Assembly: GCA_017645275.1 (NCBI GenBank)
Contig: JAGCPH010000004.1
Location: 1 to 58,220 of the forward strand
Direction of reading: 5' to 3'
DNA: 58,220 bases
DNA from: Bacteroidales bacterium
GTDB lineage: Bacteria; Bacteroidota; Bacteroidia; Bacteroidales; F082
Part shown: positions 36,572 to 44,592 of the stretch, piece after piece
Layout of the letters: every line of letters begins with the position of its first letter
Numbering within the stretch: the first letter of the stretch is position 1
The notes under the pieces: model-generated
Told to the model about the DNA's origin: nothing
What the model saw: only the letters and a program-made list of their open reading frames with translations
The model's database searches: none
Position numbers and translations under genes: made by a program

Positions 36572-38158
36572 TTAAAATCCCTCTAATGGAATCAGTACCG
36601 TTGGTATTAGCAATATTCCTCCTATTATTATAAGCATCAAAATAAATTTCCACACCCATTTGAACCATTTCTGGTACGGGATTTTCGCCACTCCCAATGC
36701 TCCAATTAAGACACCGGAGGTAGGCGTTATCATGTTGGTGAAGCCGTCGCCAAACTGGAACGCCATCACCGTGGCTTGACGGCACACCCCGATGAGGTCG
36801 CCAAACGGAGCCATGATAGGCATGGTGATTGCGGCTTTCGCCGAACCCGACGGAATCACAATGTTGATAAGCGTCTGGATGCCATACATTATCTCGACCG
36901 ACGCCACCTTGCCGAAGTCGGACATCGATTTCGACAAGCCGTAAAGGATAGTGTCGATGATGCCGCCGTCCTGAAGGATTATCACAATTCCGCCCGCCAA
37001 GCCGACAACTACTGCCGCAGACAAAATATCCTGCATTCCCTCGATGAAAAGTCGGGCTATGTCGCTGGCGCTCTTGCCGATAGCCACGCCGCTGCAGATG
37101 CCCATGGCGAGGAACAGCGACGCGATCTCCATCACATACCAGCCGTAGCCCATCACGCCGACGATGAGGTAAACTATGGTGTAAAGCAGCATCACCAAGA
37201 TGAAGCTGTGCACCGTTTTCCGTAAGGATAGGAAACCTAAAATGGCGAAAAGACCAGTCAAAATCGGGATGATTGGCATGGTTAAAGCTCTTTTGCCTAC
37301 CGTCAAGGTCGTTTCAGGGTTTAAAACCGAGAAAACCACCATCGCGACAAGCAGGAAAGCATAGACAAACCAAGCCTGTCGTGGCACATAACGCTCAAAC
37401 TCCTGTCCTTGCGCCTCAGTGTGCTGCCGCCAGTAAGCGTCATCGTCGTACATGATTGACGAAGTTGGATTTTTCTTGACTTTATGCGCATAATGCAACA
37501 CGAAGGCGATGCCGAAGATGTTGATAATCACCCAACAGAAGATGCGGTAGCCTATGCCCGAAAACAGCGGCACGCCCGCGATGCCTTGCGCGATACCTAT
37601 TGTAAACGGATTCAAAATAGCTCCAGCAAAGCCTATATGTGCCGCCACATACACCATGCAGAGACCAACAATACTGTCGTAACCCATTGATATTGCTAAT
37701 GGTATCACGATAATCACAAAGGCGATACACTCCTCGCTCATGCCAAAAACGGCTCCGAAGAGGCTAAAGAGCAGCATTATCAGCACAATGATGATGTTGT
37801 CGATGCCCAAAAATCGTATAAACTTATGATTTTCAAGTCGTTGCGTAAATCTTAAAAAAGAAAAGATTCCCATGTCGATGGCTCGGCTTTTGTTCATAAT
37901 CCAGAACGCGCCTCCAATCATCAGGATGAAAACGATGATTTTCGATTGTTGCACAAATCCGTTGAAAAGTGCCGAAAACACCTGCCACGTCTGCGCCTCA
38001 GGATGGAAATCCTGCTGATATTCAACAGGTAGCTCGTTTTCATAATAGAACTGCCCGTCCACGTACATCCCCGGCTTGATGAACCAGGTCATGATGGCGG
38101 CAACCACTATTATGCAGAAAACGATGACGTAGGTATGCGGTACTTTTCGCTGTGACAT
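36572..38158 (-). CDS. YfcC family (DcuC-like) membrane transporter
   Basis: The 528-residue protein has about 12 membrane helices. VPHTYVIVFCIIVVAAIMTWFIKPG at the start, MIGGAFWIMNKSRAIDMGI, GIDNIIIVLIMLLFSLFGAVFGMSEE-type sequence and the conserved IVIPSGSAKAAITMPIMAPFGDLIGV loop near the C-terminus are typical of YfcC proteins. These are thought to carry amino acids or dicarboxylates, sometimes as basic amino acid antiporters; the substrate is not decided here. Neighbouring sdaA suggests amino acid use. Confidence 0.87.
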   Translation of the reverse strand: MSQRKVPHTYVIVFCIIVVAAIMTWFIKPGMYVDGQFYYENELPVEYQQDFHPEAQTWQVFSALFNGFVQQSKIIVFILMIGGAFWIMNKSRAIDMGIFSFLRFTQRLENHKFIRFLGIDNIIIVLIMLLFSLFGAVFGMSEECIAFVIIVIPLAISMGYDSIVGLCMVYVAAHIGFAGAILNPFTIGIAQGIAGVPLFSGIGYRIFCWVIINIFGIAFVLHYAHKVKKNPTSSIMYDDDAYWRQHTEAQGQEFERYVPRQAWFVYAFLLVAMVVFSVLNPETTLTVGKRALTMPIIPILTGLFAILGFLSLRKTVHSFILVMLLYTIVYLIVGVMGYGWYVMEIASLFLAMGICSGVAIGKSASDIARLFIEGMQDILSAAVVVGLAGGIVIILQDGGIIDTILYGLSKSMSDFGKVASVEIMYGIQTLINIVIPSGSAKAAITMPIMAPFGDLIGVCRQATVMAFQFGDGFTNMITPTSGVLIGALGVAKIPYQKWFKWVWKFILMLIIIGGILLIPTVLIPLEGF

Positions 38159-38175
38159 AAAAGAGTTTCCAAAAG

Positions 38176-38409
38176 TTATGCTAAATTCACCAAATCTAGA
38201 ACTGAATAAACACGTGTTAAATGCTCGAAAGTGAAATACTGTTCATCAAGAATCATCCAATGGTTTCTTTCTTTTACAGGAAGGTTTTTGATGTCAGGAA
38301 AAAAAGAAACCGGAACGACAATCTCGCGACCGTCGGTCAAACGTGCTATCATCATTCCTCGGCGGGCAGTGAAATTCAAATCCTTTATACCCACTTTAAT
38401 ATTTTCCAT
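38176..38409 (-). CDS. DUF2442 domain protein
   Basis: A 77-residue protein from ATG 38409 (MENIKVGIKDLNFTARRG); ATG 38418 is possible. It contains the DUF2442 pattern LTDGREIVVPVSFFPDIKNLPVKERNHWMILDEQY. It is 22 bases downstream of the DUF4160 gene. The two families very often occur together and have been listed among toxin-antitoxin-like pairs, but no activity can be read from the sequence. Confidence 0.8.
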   Translation of the reverse strand: MENIKVGIKDLNFTARRGMMIARLTDGREIVVPVSFFPDIKNLPVKERNHWMILDEQYFTFEHLTRVYSVLDLVNLA

Positions 38410-38430
38410 TTTGCACATTTTATTATCTCC

Positions 38431-38727
38431 TTATATTTCAATGTCTTTAAATTCAGTTTTTTCTCCTTTAAATGTTTTTGTTATTTGGTCGTTAATAAAC
38501 TCCCAATGGCGGTCAATAGCATCCACAAGCATTTTATTATCTTTTGCAGATAATTGTGATTCAGCGATTTCCACACATTTTACGCCATTTGATTCTATCC
38601 AAATTTTTGCCACAGAATTTAAATGACGTCCTCCTTTTTTGAATACATGCACATGTCTGCGGTTATCTTTAACATCAACAGATATCGACACCAAAATAAA
38701 CATTTTCAAGAACGCTAACTGTCCCAT
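38431..38727 (-). CDS. DUF4160 domain protein
   Basis: The 98-residue protein shows the DUF4160 features VDVKDNRRHVHVFKKGGRH followed by AKIWIESNG. It precedes the DUF2442 gene and has its own promoter box at 38753. Probably the first gene of a two-gene module; function unknown. Confidence 0.8.
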   Translation of the reverse strand: MGQLAFLKMFILVSISVDVKDNRRHVHVFKKGGRHLNSVAKIWIESNGVKCVEIAESQLSAKDNKMLVDAIDRHWEFINDQITKTFKGEKTEFKDIEI

Positions 38728-38752
38728 AACTTTTAATTTTTAATTCCAATTG

Positions 38753-38760
38753 CAAAAATA
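38753..38760 (-). promoter_or_regulatory. -7 promoter box TATTTTTG of the DUF4160/DUF2442 pair
   Basis: An exact TAnnTTTG match on the minus strand 25 bases before the ATG at 38727. Confidence 0.65.
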
Positions 38761-38970
38761 ACAAAAGTTTTAATTATTGTTTCTTTTTTTAATAATTTTT
38801 CGGCAAAAATACAACTGGCGGTTTGAATTAGTCGTATGAAAAATGACTAATTTTTGAATGGTTTTGCAAATTATTGATTGTCAATTTGTTACAATAGCAA
38901 CAATGACAGTTTTAAGGCTTTTTAATTGTTAAAAAATTTTAACATTTCGATGTAAATTGTTTATTATCAA
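38761..38970. other. AT-rich intergenic stretch with no recognised content
   Basis: This is the longest gene-free gap of the window (38728-39045 in all). Apart from the promoter box and the terminator at its ends I see only A/T-rich sequence without a clear repeat, RNA or reading frame. Confidence 0.6.
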
Positions 38971-38997
38971 CAAAAAAGCCGCCACAGTGTGACGGCT
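38971..38997 (-). terminator. Terminator of the 39046-41235 gene
   Basis: On the minus strand AGCCGTCAC and GTGGCGGCT pair (one G-U), followed by TTTTTTG. Confidence 0.75.
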
Positions 38998-39045
38998 CTA
39001 CAGGATGCCCACCGAAAAATATCGGATGGTTAGGGTTTATTTGAA

Positions 39046-41235
39046 TTAGTTCTTTGGCATATAGATGAACTGTTGTGCGGTCTCAGGACAGCCAAACTTA
39101 ACATCATCATAGTTATTCACCCAAAAGCCGACATCTAACATTATAGTGGAGCCCGGATTATTTGTTACCATGGGGAAAATGATTTTTTCATCAGTATCTA
39201 CAAAGGATCTTAGCCTAACAGATGAGCCGCTATTATTAGGGTTGTTGAGCGTAATAGTTGGGGCTGCTGTGAATTCAATATCACCGCAGACGCTTTTTGT
39301 ACTGCTTTTGCCAATTGTAGAAACAGCGTAAGTGCCACAGGTTGCCGTTACGGTTCCACCACTGATGGTGATATTGCCTACTGCGTTGGTAGAAGTGGCA
39401 TAATTGCTTGGCCCGGCGCCGATGGCAGTGCCGCCCGGGTTTCCACCATCATTAACACCGCCTGTTACAGTAACACTTCCGCCAGTAATAGTAATATTAC
39501 CTACACGATTCGTACAAGTAGAATAGCAAAATCCTGTTCCGATTCCGGCTCCGGCTTTGGAGCCATATGCAATTACAGTTCCTCCGTTGATGGTTATGTC
39601 ACCCATAATAACTGAACTACTTGAATCAACTGGGCCGACACACCCTGTACCAATTCCGCTGGTGAACGTTCCTGAACTATTGGCAGTAATGGTACCGCCG
39701 TTAATGACTATGTTACCTCCGGAATAGCTGGTTCCGCTACACTGGCTGAGCCCAATGCCGGGCGACTGCGTACTTCCAGTTGCTGAAAGAGACCCAGGAC
39801 CGTTGATCGTGAGCGTAGTCCCACTTTCGCCGATTTGAATGCCAGCTTTAGAGGATCCCCCATTTGTGGTATTATTCCCCACTAGATTGATGGTTGCACT
39901 TCCCAGACAGGTAAGACCAGGATAGCTGCTGGATGTTCTATTGATTGTTGCATTCTCCAACGTGATGGTGGCACCATTGGCAATGGAAATCTGAACATCG
40001 CGGCTGAGCGTACCTATTACTGTTTGGCCGTCTGTAATTGTTTTATTTGCAGTAACATCACCAAGATCAACAATGTCGGTAGGGGTATTTACAGTCATAG
40101 AAATCACATCGCCACTTTCGTGGTAATATTTATTGGATTCTATAGCATGAATAAGAGGACGAGAACCTGTATATGTAGTGTATGTGCCGTTATTTGCATA
40201 AATCGAGCCAGCCGACCCAGCTGACAATTGTCCCTGCGGAAGCACGATAGCCCATTTTGTTGCAGGAGAGCCACTGCCGCCTCTCATTTTAATTAAGCCA
40301 CCATCTTCCGAATTGACACTGTAGCTGAAACCATTATCAGAACCAGTTGGAGTGGCAAAATTAACAGATACCTTGTTGTTCATTCCTGTTATGCAGATAG
40401 CAGCAGAAGAAGGTGTTGTTACGTTGAACTTCATTATGGAGCATTTGCATATCAGCTTGGCTGAATAGCTGCCTGCGCCGTCGTATGGTCTAGTGGAATG
40501 ATTGTAGGAAATGACAGGATAACTGGTTGTTTGATCAGAAATATTGACTGTAGCGGTGTTTCCGACGATAGTTGGAGTGAAACCTTTGCCTCCGAGAAAA
40601 TAGAAATGCAGCGGTTGTTTACCGACAACTGATTCGATGTTTACTGAGCCGCTGAAATAGCCAGTGTTTTCGCCTGTTGAAGTGTAAGATAGCGAGCCGA
40701 CATAGGCGTTGTTATAGCCGACATATACGATGTCACCTGTTTCAAATTTAACAGAAGCCATGTCGTTTTGCCCATTGTTTGTAGGATCAACAATGACTTT
40801 TGAATTGCCGCCATCGACATTTAATGTGATACTAACGCTGTTTGATGAGGTTGGGGTGACGGGTTCGATCATTTTCTTTTTGCAGTTTGTCAGGCAAAGA
40901 AGCATAACTAGAGCTAAAAACAAAGCAGCGCCATTATTATGGGACTTATGAGTCGCATGGGTCTTATAAGAGTTTCTGCGACGATAAATAGCGTAGCCTG
41001 CGCCAGCGGCTGTAAGAATCAAAAGTCCGCTGCCCAGCGGCACGGTTTCGCCAATGCCCCAGTTTGAAATGCCGCCTTCATCGGTGATGTCGATGCCATC
41101 AGTGCGGTTTTGATAGTTGTCGTAGTTGCCTTTGAAAAAGCCGTCGTTTCTTTGGGCTAAAGCTGTTGATGGGGCGATAATGCCGAGCAACATCAGCAGG
41201 CAAAAAAGCAGAACTTGAAGTTTTGGTGTTTTCAT
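39046..41235 (-). CDS. Surface lipoprotein with double N-terminal signal and beta-helix repeats, paralog 1
   Basis: A 729-residue protein of unknown function. Its N-terminus has three hydrophobic parts: a signal peptide (1-28, ending ALAQ), then after DGFF and a Gly/Asp-rich stretch the segment PLGSGLLILTAAGAGYA plus YRRRN (about 66-89), and then GAALFLALVMLLCLTNC with a perfect lipobox (Cys about 118). The body begins with beta-sandwich-like sequence (about 130-390) and continues with repeated GNITI(T/S)GGTVT-type rungs (about 400-690), a probable beta-helix. The downstream paralog repeats the same N-terminal plan with a different body. It is followed by a terminator and preceded by a long leader. 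Confidence 0.75.
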   Translation of the reverse strand: MKTPKLQVLLFCLLMLLGIIAPSTALAQRNDGFFKGNYDNYQNRTDGIDITDEGGISNWGIGETVPLGSGLLILTAAGAGYAIYRRRNSYKTHATHKSHNNGAALFLALVMLLCLTNCKKKMIEPVTPTSSNSVSITLNVDGGNSKVIVDPTNNGQNDMASVKFETGDIVYVGYNNAYVGSLSYTSTGENTGYFSGSVNIESVVGKQPLHFYFLGGKGFTPTIVGNTATVNISDQTTSYPVISYNHSTRPYDGAGSYSAKLICKCSIMKFNVTTPSSAAICITGMNNKVSVNFATPTGSDNGFSYSVNSEDGGLIKMRGGSGSPATKWAIVLPQGQLSAGSAGSIYANNGTYTTYTGSRPLIHAIESNKYYHESGDVISMTVNTPTDIVDLGDVTANKTITDGQTVIGTLSRDVQISIANGATITLENATINRTSSSYPGLTCLGSATINLVGNNTTNGGSSKAGIQIGESGTTLTINGPGSLSATGSTQSPGIGLSQCSGTSYSGGNIVINGGTITANSSGTFTSGIGTGCVGPVDSSSSVIMGDITINGGTVIAYGSKAGAGIGTGFCYSTCTNRVGNITITGGSVTVTGGVNDGGNPGGTAIGAGPSNYATSTNAVGNITISGGTVTATCGTYAVSTIGKSSTKSVCGDIEFTAAPTITLNNPNNSGSSVRLRSFVDTDEKIIFPMVTNNPGSTIMLDVGFWVNNYDDVKFGCPETAQQFIYMPKN

Positions 41236-41281
41236 TTTTATTTGTTAGTTAGTTATAATGTTATCATTCTATCATAAAGCG

Positions 41282-41317
41282 ACACCCTTAATGCAGCCGC
41301 TTAAGGCAGCCAAGGCC
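41282..41317. repeat. Hairpin of family D type in the 5' leader
   Basis: CCTTAATGCAGCCGCTTAAGG has complementary ends (CCTTAA and TTAAGG) and continues GCAGCCAAGGCC. It lies between the promoter box at 41367 and the gene start at 41235 on the minus strand, so it is transcribed. Confidence 0.5.
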
Positions 41318-41366
41318 ACCATAATTTCTCTAAATTGTTGATTATTAGTGAATTGTATAGGGGGCG

Positions 41367-41374
41367 CAAAATTA
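41367..41374 (-). promoter_or_regulatory. -7 promoter box TAATTTTG with long leader
   Basis: An exact TAnnTTTG match on the minus strand 131 bases before the ATG at 41235. The leader of about 127 bases includes the hairpin at 41282-41317. Confidence 0.6.
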
Positions 41375-41429
41375 CAAAAAAAATGCAAAAAACTTATAAT
41401 TTTTTTAAAAATGTAATAATTCCTAATAC

Positions 41430-43259
41430 TTAACGAACAAGGCGCACACTATACCCCATGTTGCGATTGACATCGCTTATTTCCGTTTCTCCTTGCCATC
41501 CATCCAAGCGATACGCTGTAGTGCTAGTGCATTCGCTACTCGACCAGTATAGGCACTCACTTCCGTTACCATAATCCACATACACACCGGTGCGGAAGTC
41601 CGCAGCCGGCAAGAACACAGCGCCTTTGGATTCCAATTTTTCAGCCCATTGGCTCTCTGAGTATTTATTATCATCCCAGTTACTATGTCTTACATTAAAC
41701 ATTAATGACTCATCTGTATAATAGTATGGCCACGACATCTCATATAAAACGAAATTATCAGGGAGAATAATCATACCGTGAATGTTATTACCACCAACTG
41801 TTATCGTGGCCAAACCATAGTAACTGTGCTCTATAATGTATTGCCATTGATCACGTGAAAGAGTGAACCAACCAGTCGCGGTATGATTTGTTAATGTTCC
41901 ATGAAAATACACATCACCATAATCACCATTCCATGAATACCCATGGTTATTATTTGACGTGTTGGTAGGATTCCATTGTTCTGACGTACCTGACCATGTA
42001 CCCCAACCGAAGAGATCGACCCAACCGCTGGTGTTCCAGGTGCCATTTGTTGTCTGGCAAACATCGTACTGATTCTCGGCAAAACGCCATTGGCTCGTGG
42101 AACAATTATACTGCAAGTTGCCCGGGGAAAAACGGACTTTTTGGGCGGGATAGTCGCTCACCGTGAACACATAAGAGTCTGTTCCTGTGATTTCCAACGC
42201 TTCGCCATCGTTTGAGTAATATCTGTTAGCCTGTATGCCTCTGAGGAATGTCATAGTGCCTTCTTTGGTTGCACCTTCGAATATCAGAGTAGTTTCGGTT
42301 GAAACAGAGGGAATCAAAGCGATATATTTGCGGTAAAATGCTAAACCCGTATTAATGCTACCTTTTGTATTCCCAATAATGGTGCCGGCTTTGTAATCGA
42401 TGGTTGCAGTTGAATAAACATCATTGCCACGAAGATAGACATTATCATATGATGATCCCGTGTAAAACTCATCATCGTTGAAGTAAGCGATGGCGGTCTT
42501 CACTTCCAAATCAGCGGTGGCGGTATAGGTGGTTCCGCTGTTTGTCACTGTACCCTCACCAATAGCAACAACATAATCGGTGACAAAGTCGGTTCCAGCT
42601 GAATCTTCCTGGTTAGAGAAGTCCAATGAAGTGGCTTCATTATGTCGGCCGTTGCCAAGATAGAAGAAATAGAACTTTTCGCCTTCAGTACCAGCGGGCG
42701 CTTGGATTGTTCCGCTGAACGACAATCTGTTTGTAGCCGGAGTGGAGACATTACTTTTACCTGAGAGTTCGCCAAGATAGCCGTTCACACTACTACCAAC
42801 GTAAATGTATTCTTTGGCATCAGCACTCCATCTGATACCAGGCACCGAGGGGTCGAAAATCGTTCTGCCTCCGCCGCAGCTCGCTTCGAGGGTCATGAAA
42901 ACGGTGTCGCCGTCTGGGATTGTAGCGATGTCGTTCTTTTTGCAGTGAGTCAAGCCGAGAAGCATCAAAGCGGCTATCAATAATGTCGCACCATTTTTGA
43001 TATTGCGTTTGCGACGTGTAATAGCGTAGCCTACACCGACTGCTGTCAGAATAAGCAAACCGCTGCCGAGAGGTATAGGATTGTCGTTTTGCATATTACC
43101 GATTGTGATGCCATTTTCGCCGTCGCGGTTTTCATAAATGACCTCGTTATATCGGAAAAACCCGTCGCTTTTCTGGGCTAATGATATTGTTGGGGTGATA
43201 ACGCCAAGCAACATCAGCAGAAAAAGAAGCATCGCGTTAATCTTTATGTTTTTTTTCAT
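41430..43259 (-). CDS. Surface lipoprotein with double N-terminal signal, paralog 2
   Basis: The 609-residue protein repeats the N-terminal plan of its neighbour: signal peptide (ending SLAQ), DGFF, PLGSGLLILTAVGVGYA with RRKRN (about 62-88), then TLLIAALMLLGLTHC with a lipobox (Cys about 106). The body (about 115-360) is beta-rich, and the last 220 residues (KVRFSPGNLQYNCSTSQWRFAENQYDVC ... GWVDLFGWGTWSG ... NMGYSVRLVR) are a domain common in Bacteroidales surface proteins, related to Fibrobacter major paralogous or sulfatase-modifying-factor-like modules. Function unknown; the tandem with paralog 1 suggests duplication. Confidence 0.75.
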   Translation of the reverse strand: MKKNIKINAMLLFLLMLLGVITPTISLAQKSDGFFRYNEVIYENRDGENGITIGNMQNDNPIPLGSGLLILTAVGVGYAITRRKRNIKNGATLLIAALMLLGLTHCKKNDIATIPDGDTVFMTLEASCGGGRTIFDPSVPGIRWSADAKEYIYVGSSVNGYLGELSGKSNVSTPATNRLSFSGTIQAPAGTEGEKFYFFYLGNGRHNEATSLDFSNQEDSAGTDFVTDYVVAIGEGTVTNSGTTYTATADLEVKTAIAYFNDDEFYTGSSYDNVYLRGNDVYSTATIDYKAGTIIGNTKGSINTGLAFYRKYIALIPSVSTETTLIFEGATKEGTMTFLRGIQANRYYSNDGEALEITGTDSYVFTVSDYPAQKVRFSPGNLQYNCSTSQWRFAENQYDVCQTTNGTWNTSGWVDLFGWGTWSGTSEQWNPTNTSNNNHGYSWNGDYGDVYFHGTLTNHTATGWFTLSRDQWQYIIEHSYYGLATITVGGNNIHGMIILPDNFVLYEMSWPYYYTDESLMFNVRHSNWDDNKYSESQWAEKLESKGAVFLPAADFRTGVYVDYGNGSECLYWSSSECTSTTAYRLDGWQGETEISDVNRNMGYSVRLVR

Positions 43260-43286
43260 TATTAGTTAATCAATGTTAAAAATTGG

Positions 43287-43332
43287 ACAAAAATACAAAT
43301 AATATCAATACAAAAATACAAATAATATCAAT
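43287..43332. repeat. 23-bp tandem duplication covering a promoter box
   Basis: ACAAAAATACAAATAATATCAAT occurs twice in a row (unit of 23 bases). Each copy contains CAAAAATA, so on the minus strand the paralog 2 gene has two TATTTTTG boxes (43288-43295 and 43311-43318). Confidence 0.85.
43288..43295 (-). promoter_or_regulatory. -7 promoter box TATTTTTG of paralog 2 (proximal copy)
   Basis: An exact TAnnTTTG match 28 bases before the ATG at 43259; a second identical box lies 23 bases further upstream. Confidence 0.65.
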
Positions 43333-43378
43333 AAGTTAAAAATATTATCAAAAAATTGTGAAATTGAATGAAAAGTTG

Positions 43379-43386
43379 TAATTTTG
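43379..43386 (+). promoter_or_regulatory. -7 promoter box TAATTTTG of fba
   Basis: An exact TAnnTTTG match 30 bases before the fba ATG at 43417. Confidence 0.72.
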
Positions 43387-43416
43387 CGGAAAGAAATTTA
43401 GTAAAAACATCATATT

Positions 43417-44421
43417 ATGGTAAACTACAAAGATTTAGGGCTGGTGAACACCCGTGAAATGTTCGCTAAGGCTGTGGACGGCGGTTATGCCATCCCGGCT
43501 TTCAACTTCAACAATATGGAACAGCTGCAGGCCATCATCATGGCGGCAGTGGAGACGAAATCGCCAGTGATTCTTCAGATTTCGAAAGGCGCACGCCAGT
43601 ATGCCAACCAGACTCTGCTCCGTTACATGGCAGAAGGCGCTGTGGCTTACGCCAAGGAACTCGGCTGCGAGCATCCTGAGATAGTGCTGCACCTCGACCA
43701 CGGCGACTCGTTCGAGCTCTGCAAAAACTGCATCGAGATGGGATTCTCATCGGTGATGATCGACGGCTCGGCATTGCCATACGACGAAAACGTGGCGTTG
43801 ACCCGCAAAGTCGTTGATTTCGCTCACAAATACGATGTGACAGTCGAAGGCGAACTCGGAGTGCTGGCTGGCGTTGAAGACGAGGTGGCAGCTGAAGAGA
43901 GCCACTACACCAAGCCAGAGGAAGTTATCGACTTCGTGACCAAGACTGGTGTCGATTCACTGGCTATCTCCATCGGAACATCACACGGAGCTTACAAATT
44001 CACTCCTGAGCAGTGCACCGTCGACCCGAAGACAGGTCGCTTGGTGCCTCCACCGTTGGCATTCGACGTGCTCGAGGCTATCGAGAAGAAGCTCCCTGGC
44101 TTCCCTATCGTGCTTCACGGCTCATCATCAGTGCCACAGGAAGATGTCGACACCATCAACAAATACGGTGGCGCATTGAAGGCAGCAGTGGGTATCCCTG
44201 AGGAGCAGCTCCGCAAGGCAGCCAAGTCGGCAGTGTGCAAGATCAACATCGACTCCGACAGCCGTCTCGCCATGACAGCGGCAGTACGCAAGGCATTCGC
44301 CGAGAAACCGGCAGAGTTCGACCCTCGCAAGTACCTCGGACCAGCCCGCGAGCACATGAAAGAGCTTTACATGCATAAGATTATCAATGTGCTAGGAAGC
44401 AATGACAAATTAAGCCATTAG
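43417..44421 (+). CDS. fba: Fructose-bisphosphate aldolase, class II
   Basis: The 334-residue zinc enzyme cleaves fructose 1,6-bisphosphate. YAIPAFNFNNMEQLQAI at the start, LHLDHGDSFELC with catalytic Asp and zinc His, VEGELGVLAGVEDEV, ISIGTSHGAYKF and VLHGSSSVP are all present. It has its own promoter and a strong terminator, so it appears monocistronic. Confidence 0.97.
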   Translation: MVNYKDLGLVNTREMFAKAVDGGYAIPAFNFNNMEQLQAIIMAAVETKSPVILQISKGARQYANQTLLRYMAEGAVAYAKELGCEHPEIVLHLDHGDSFELCKNCIEMGFSSVMIDGSALPYDENVALTRKVVDFAHKYDVTVEGELGVLAGVEDEVAAEESHYTKPEEVIDFVTKTGVDSLAISIGTSHGAYKFTPEQCTVDPKTGRLVPPPLAFDVLEAIEKKLPGFPIVLHGSSSVPQEDVDTINKYGGALKAAVGIPEEQLRKAAKSAVCKINIDSDSRLAMTAAVRKAFAEKPAEFDPRKYLGPAREHMKELYMHKIINVLGSNDKLSH

Positions 44422-44441
44422 TTATTAGCCATTAGCTATTA

Positions 44442-44509
44442 GCGGCGGCACTAAGGCCATTAATGCCATTAAGGGCGTTAAGGGCTTTAATGCCGCCGCA
44501 ATTTTTTTT
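44442..44509 (+). terminator. Family D palindromic terminator of fba
   Basis: Perfect 9-bp arms GCGGCGGCA and TGCCGCCGC enclose TAAGGCCATTAATGCC and GGGCGTTAAGGGC units and are followed by AATTTTTTTT. A short family C-like TTAGTTATTAGCCATTAG tract lies between the fba stop and the stem. Confidence 0.85.
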
Positions 44510-44592
44510 GAGTTTTTCGATGTTATTTTTATTATTTTCGCGACCGAAAAATTTTAATTTAAAATTTAAACTATTTAAAACTAATCTATAAA

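Noticed and set aside
36525-36785. Minus-strand open frame covering the family B repeat and the end of the YfcC gene
   Set aside because: It overlaps the membrane transporter in another frame, and its C-terminal part is only translated repeat.
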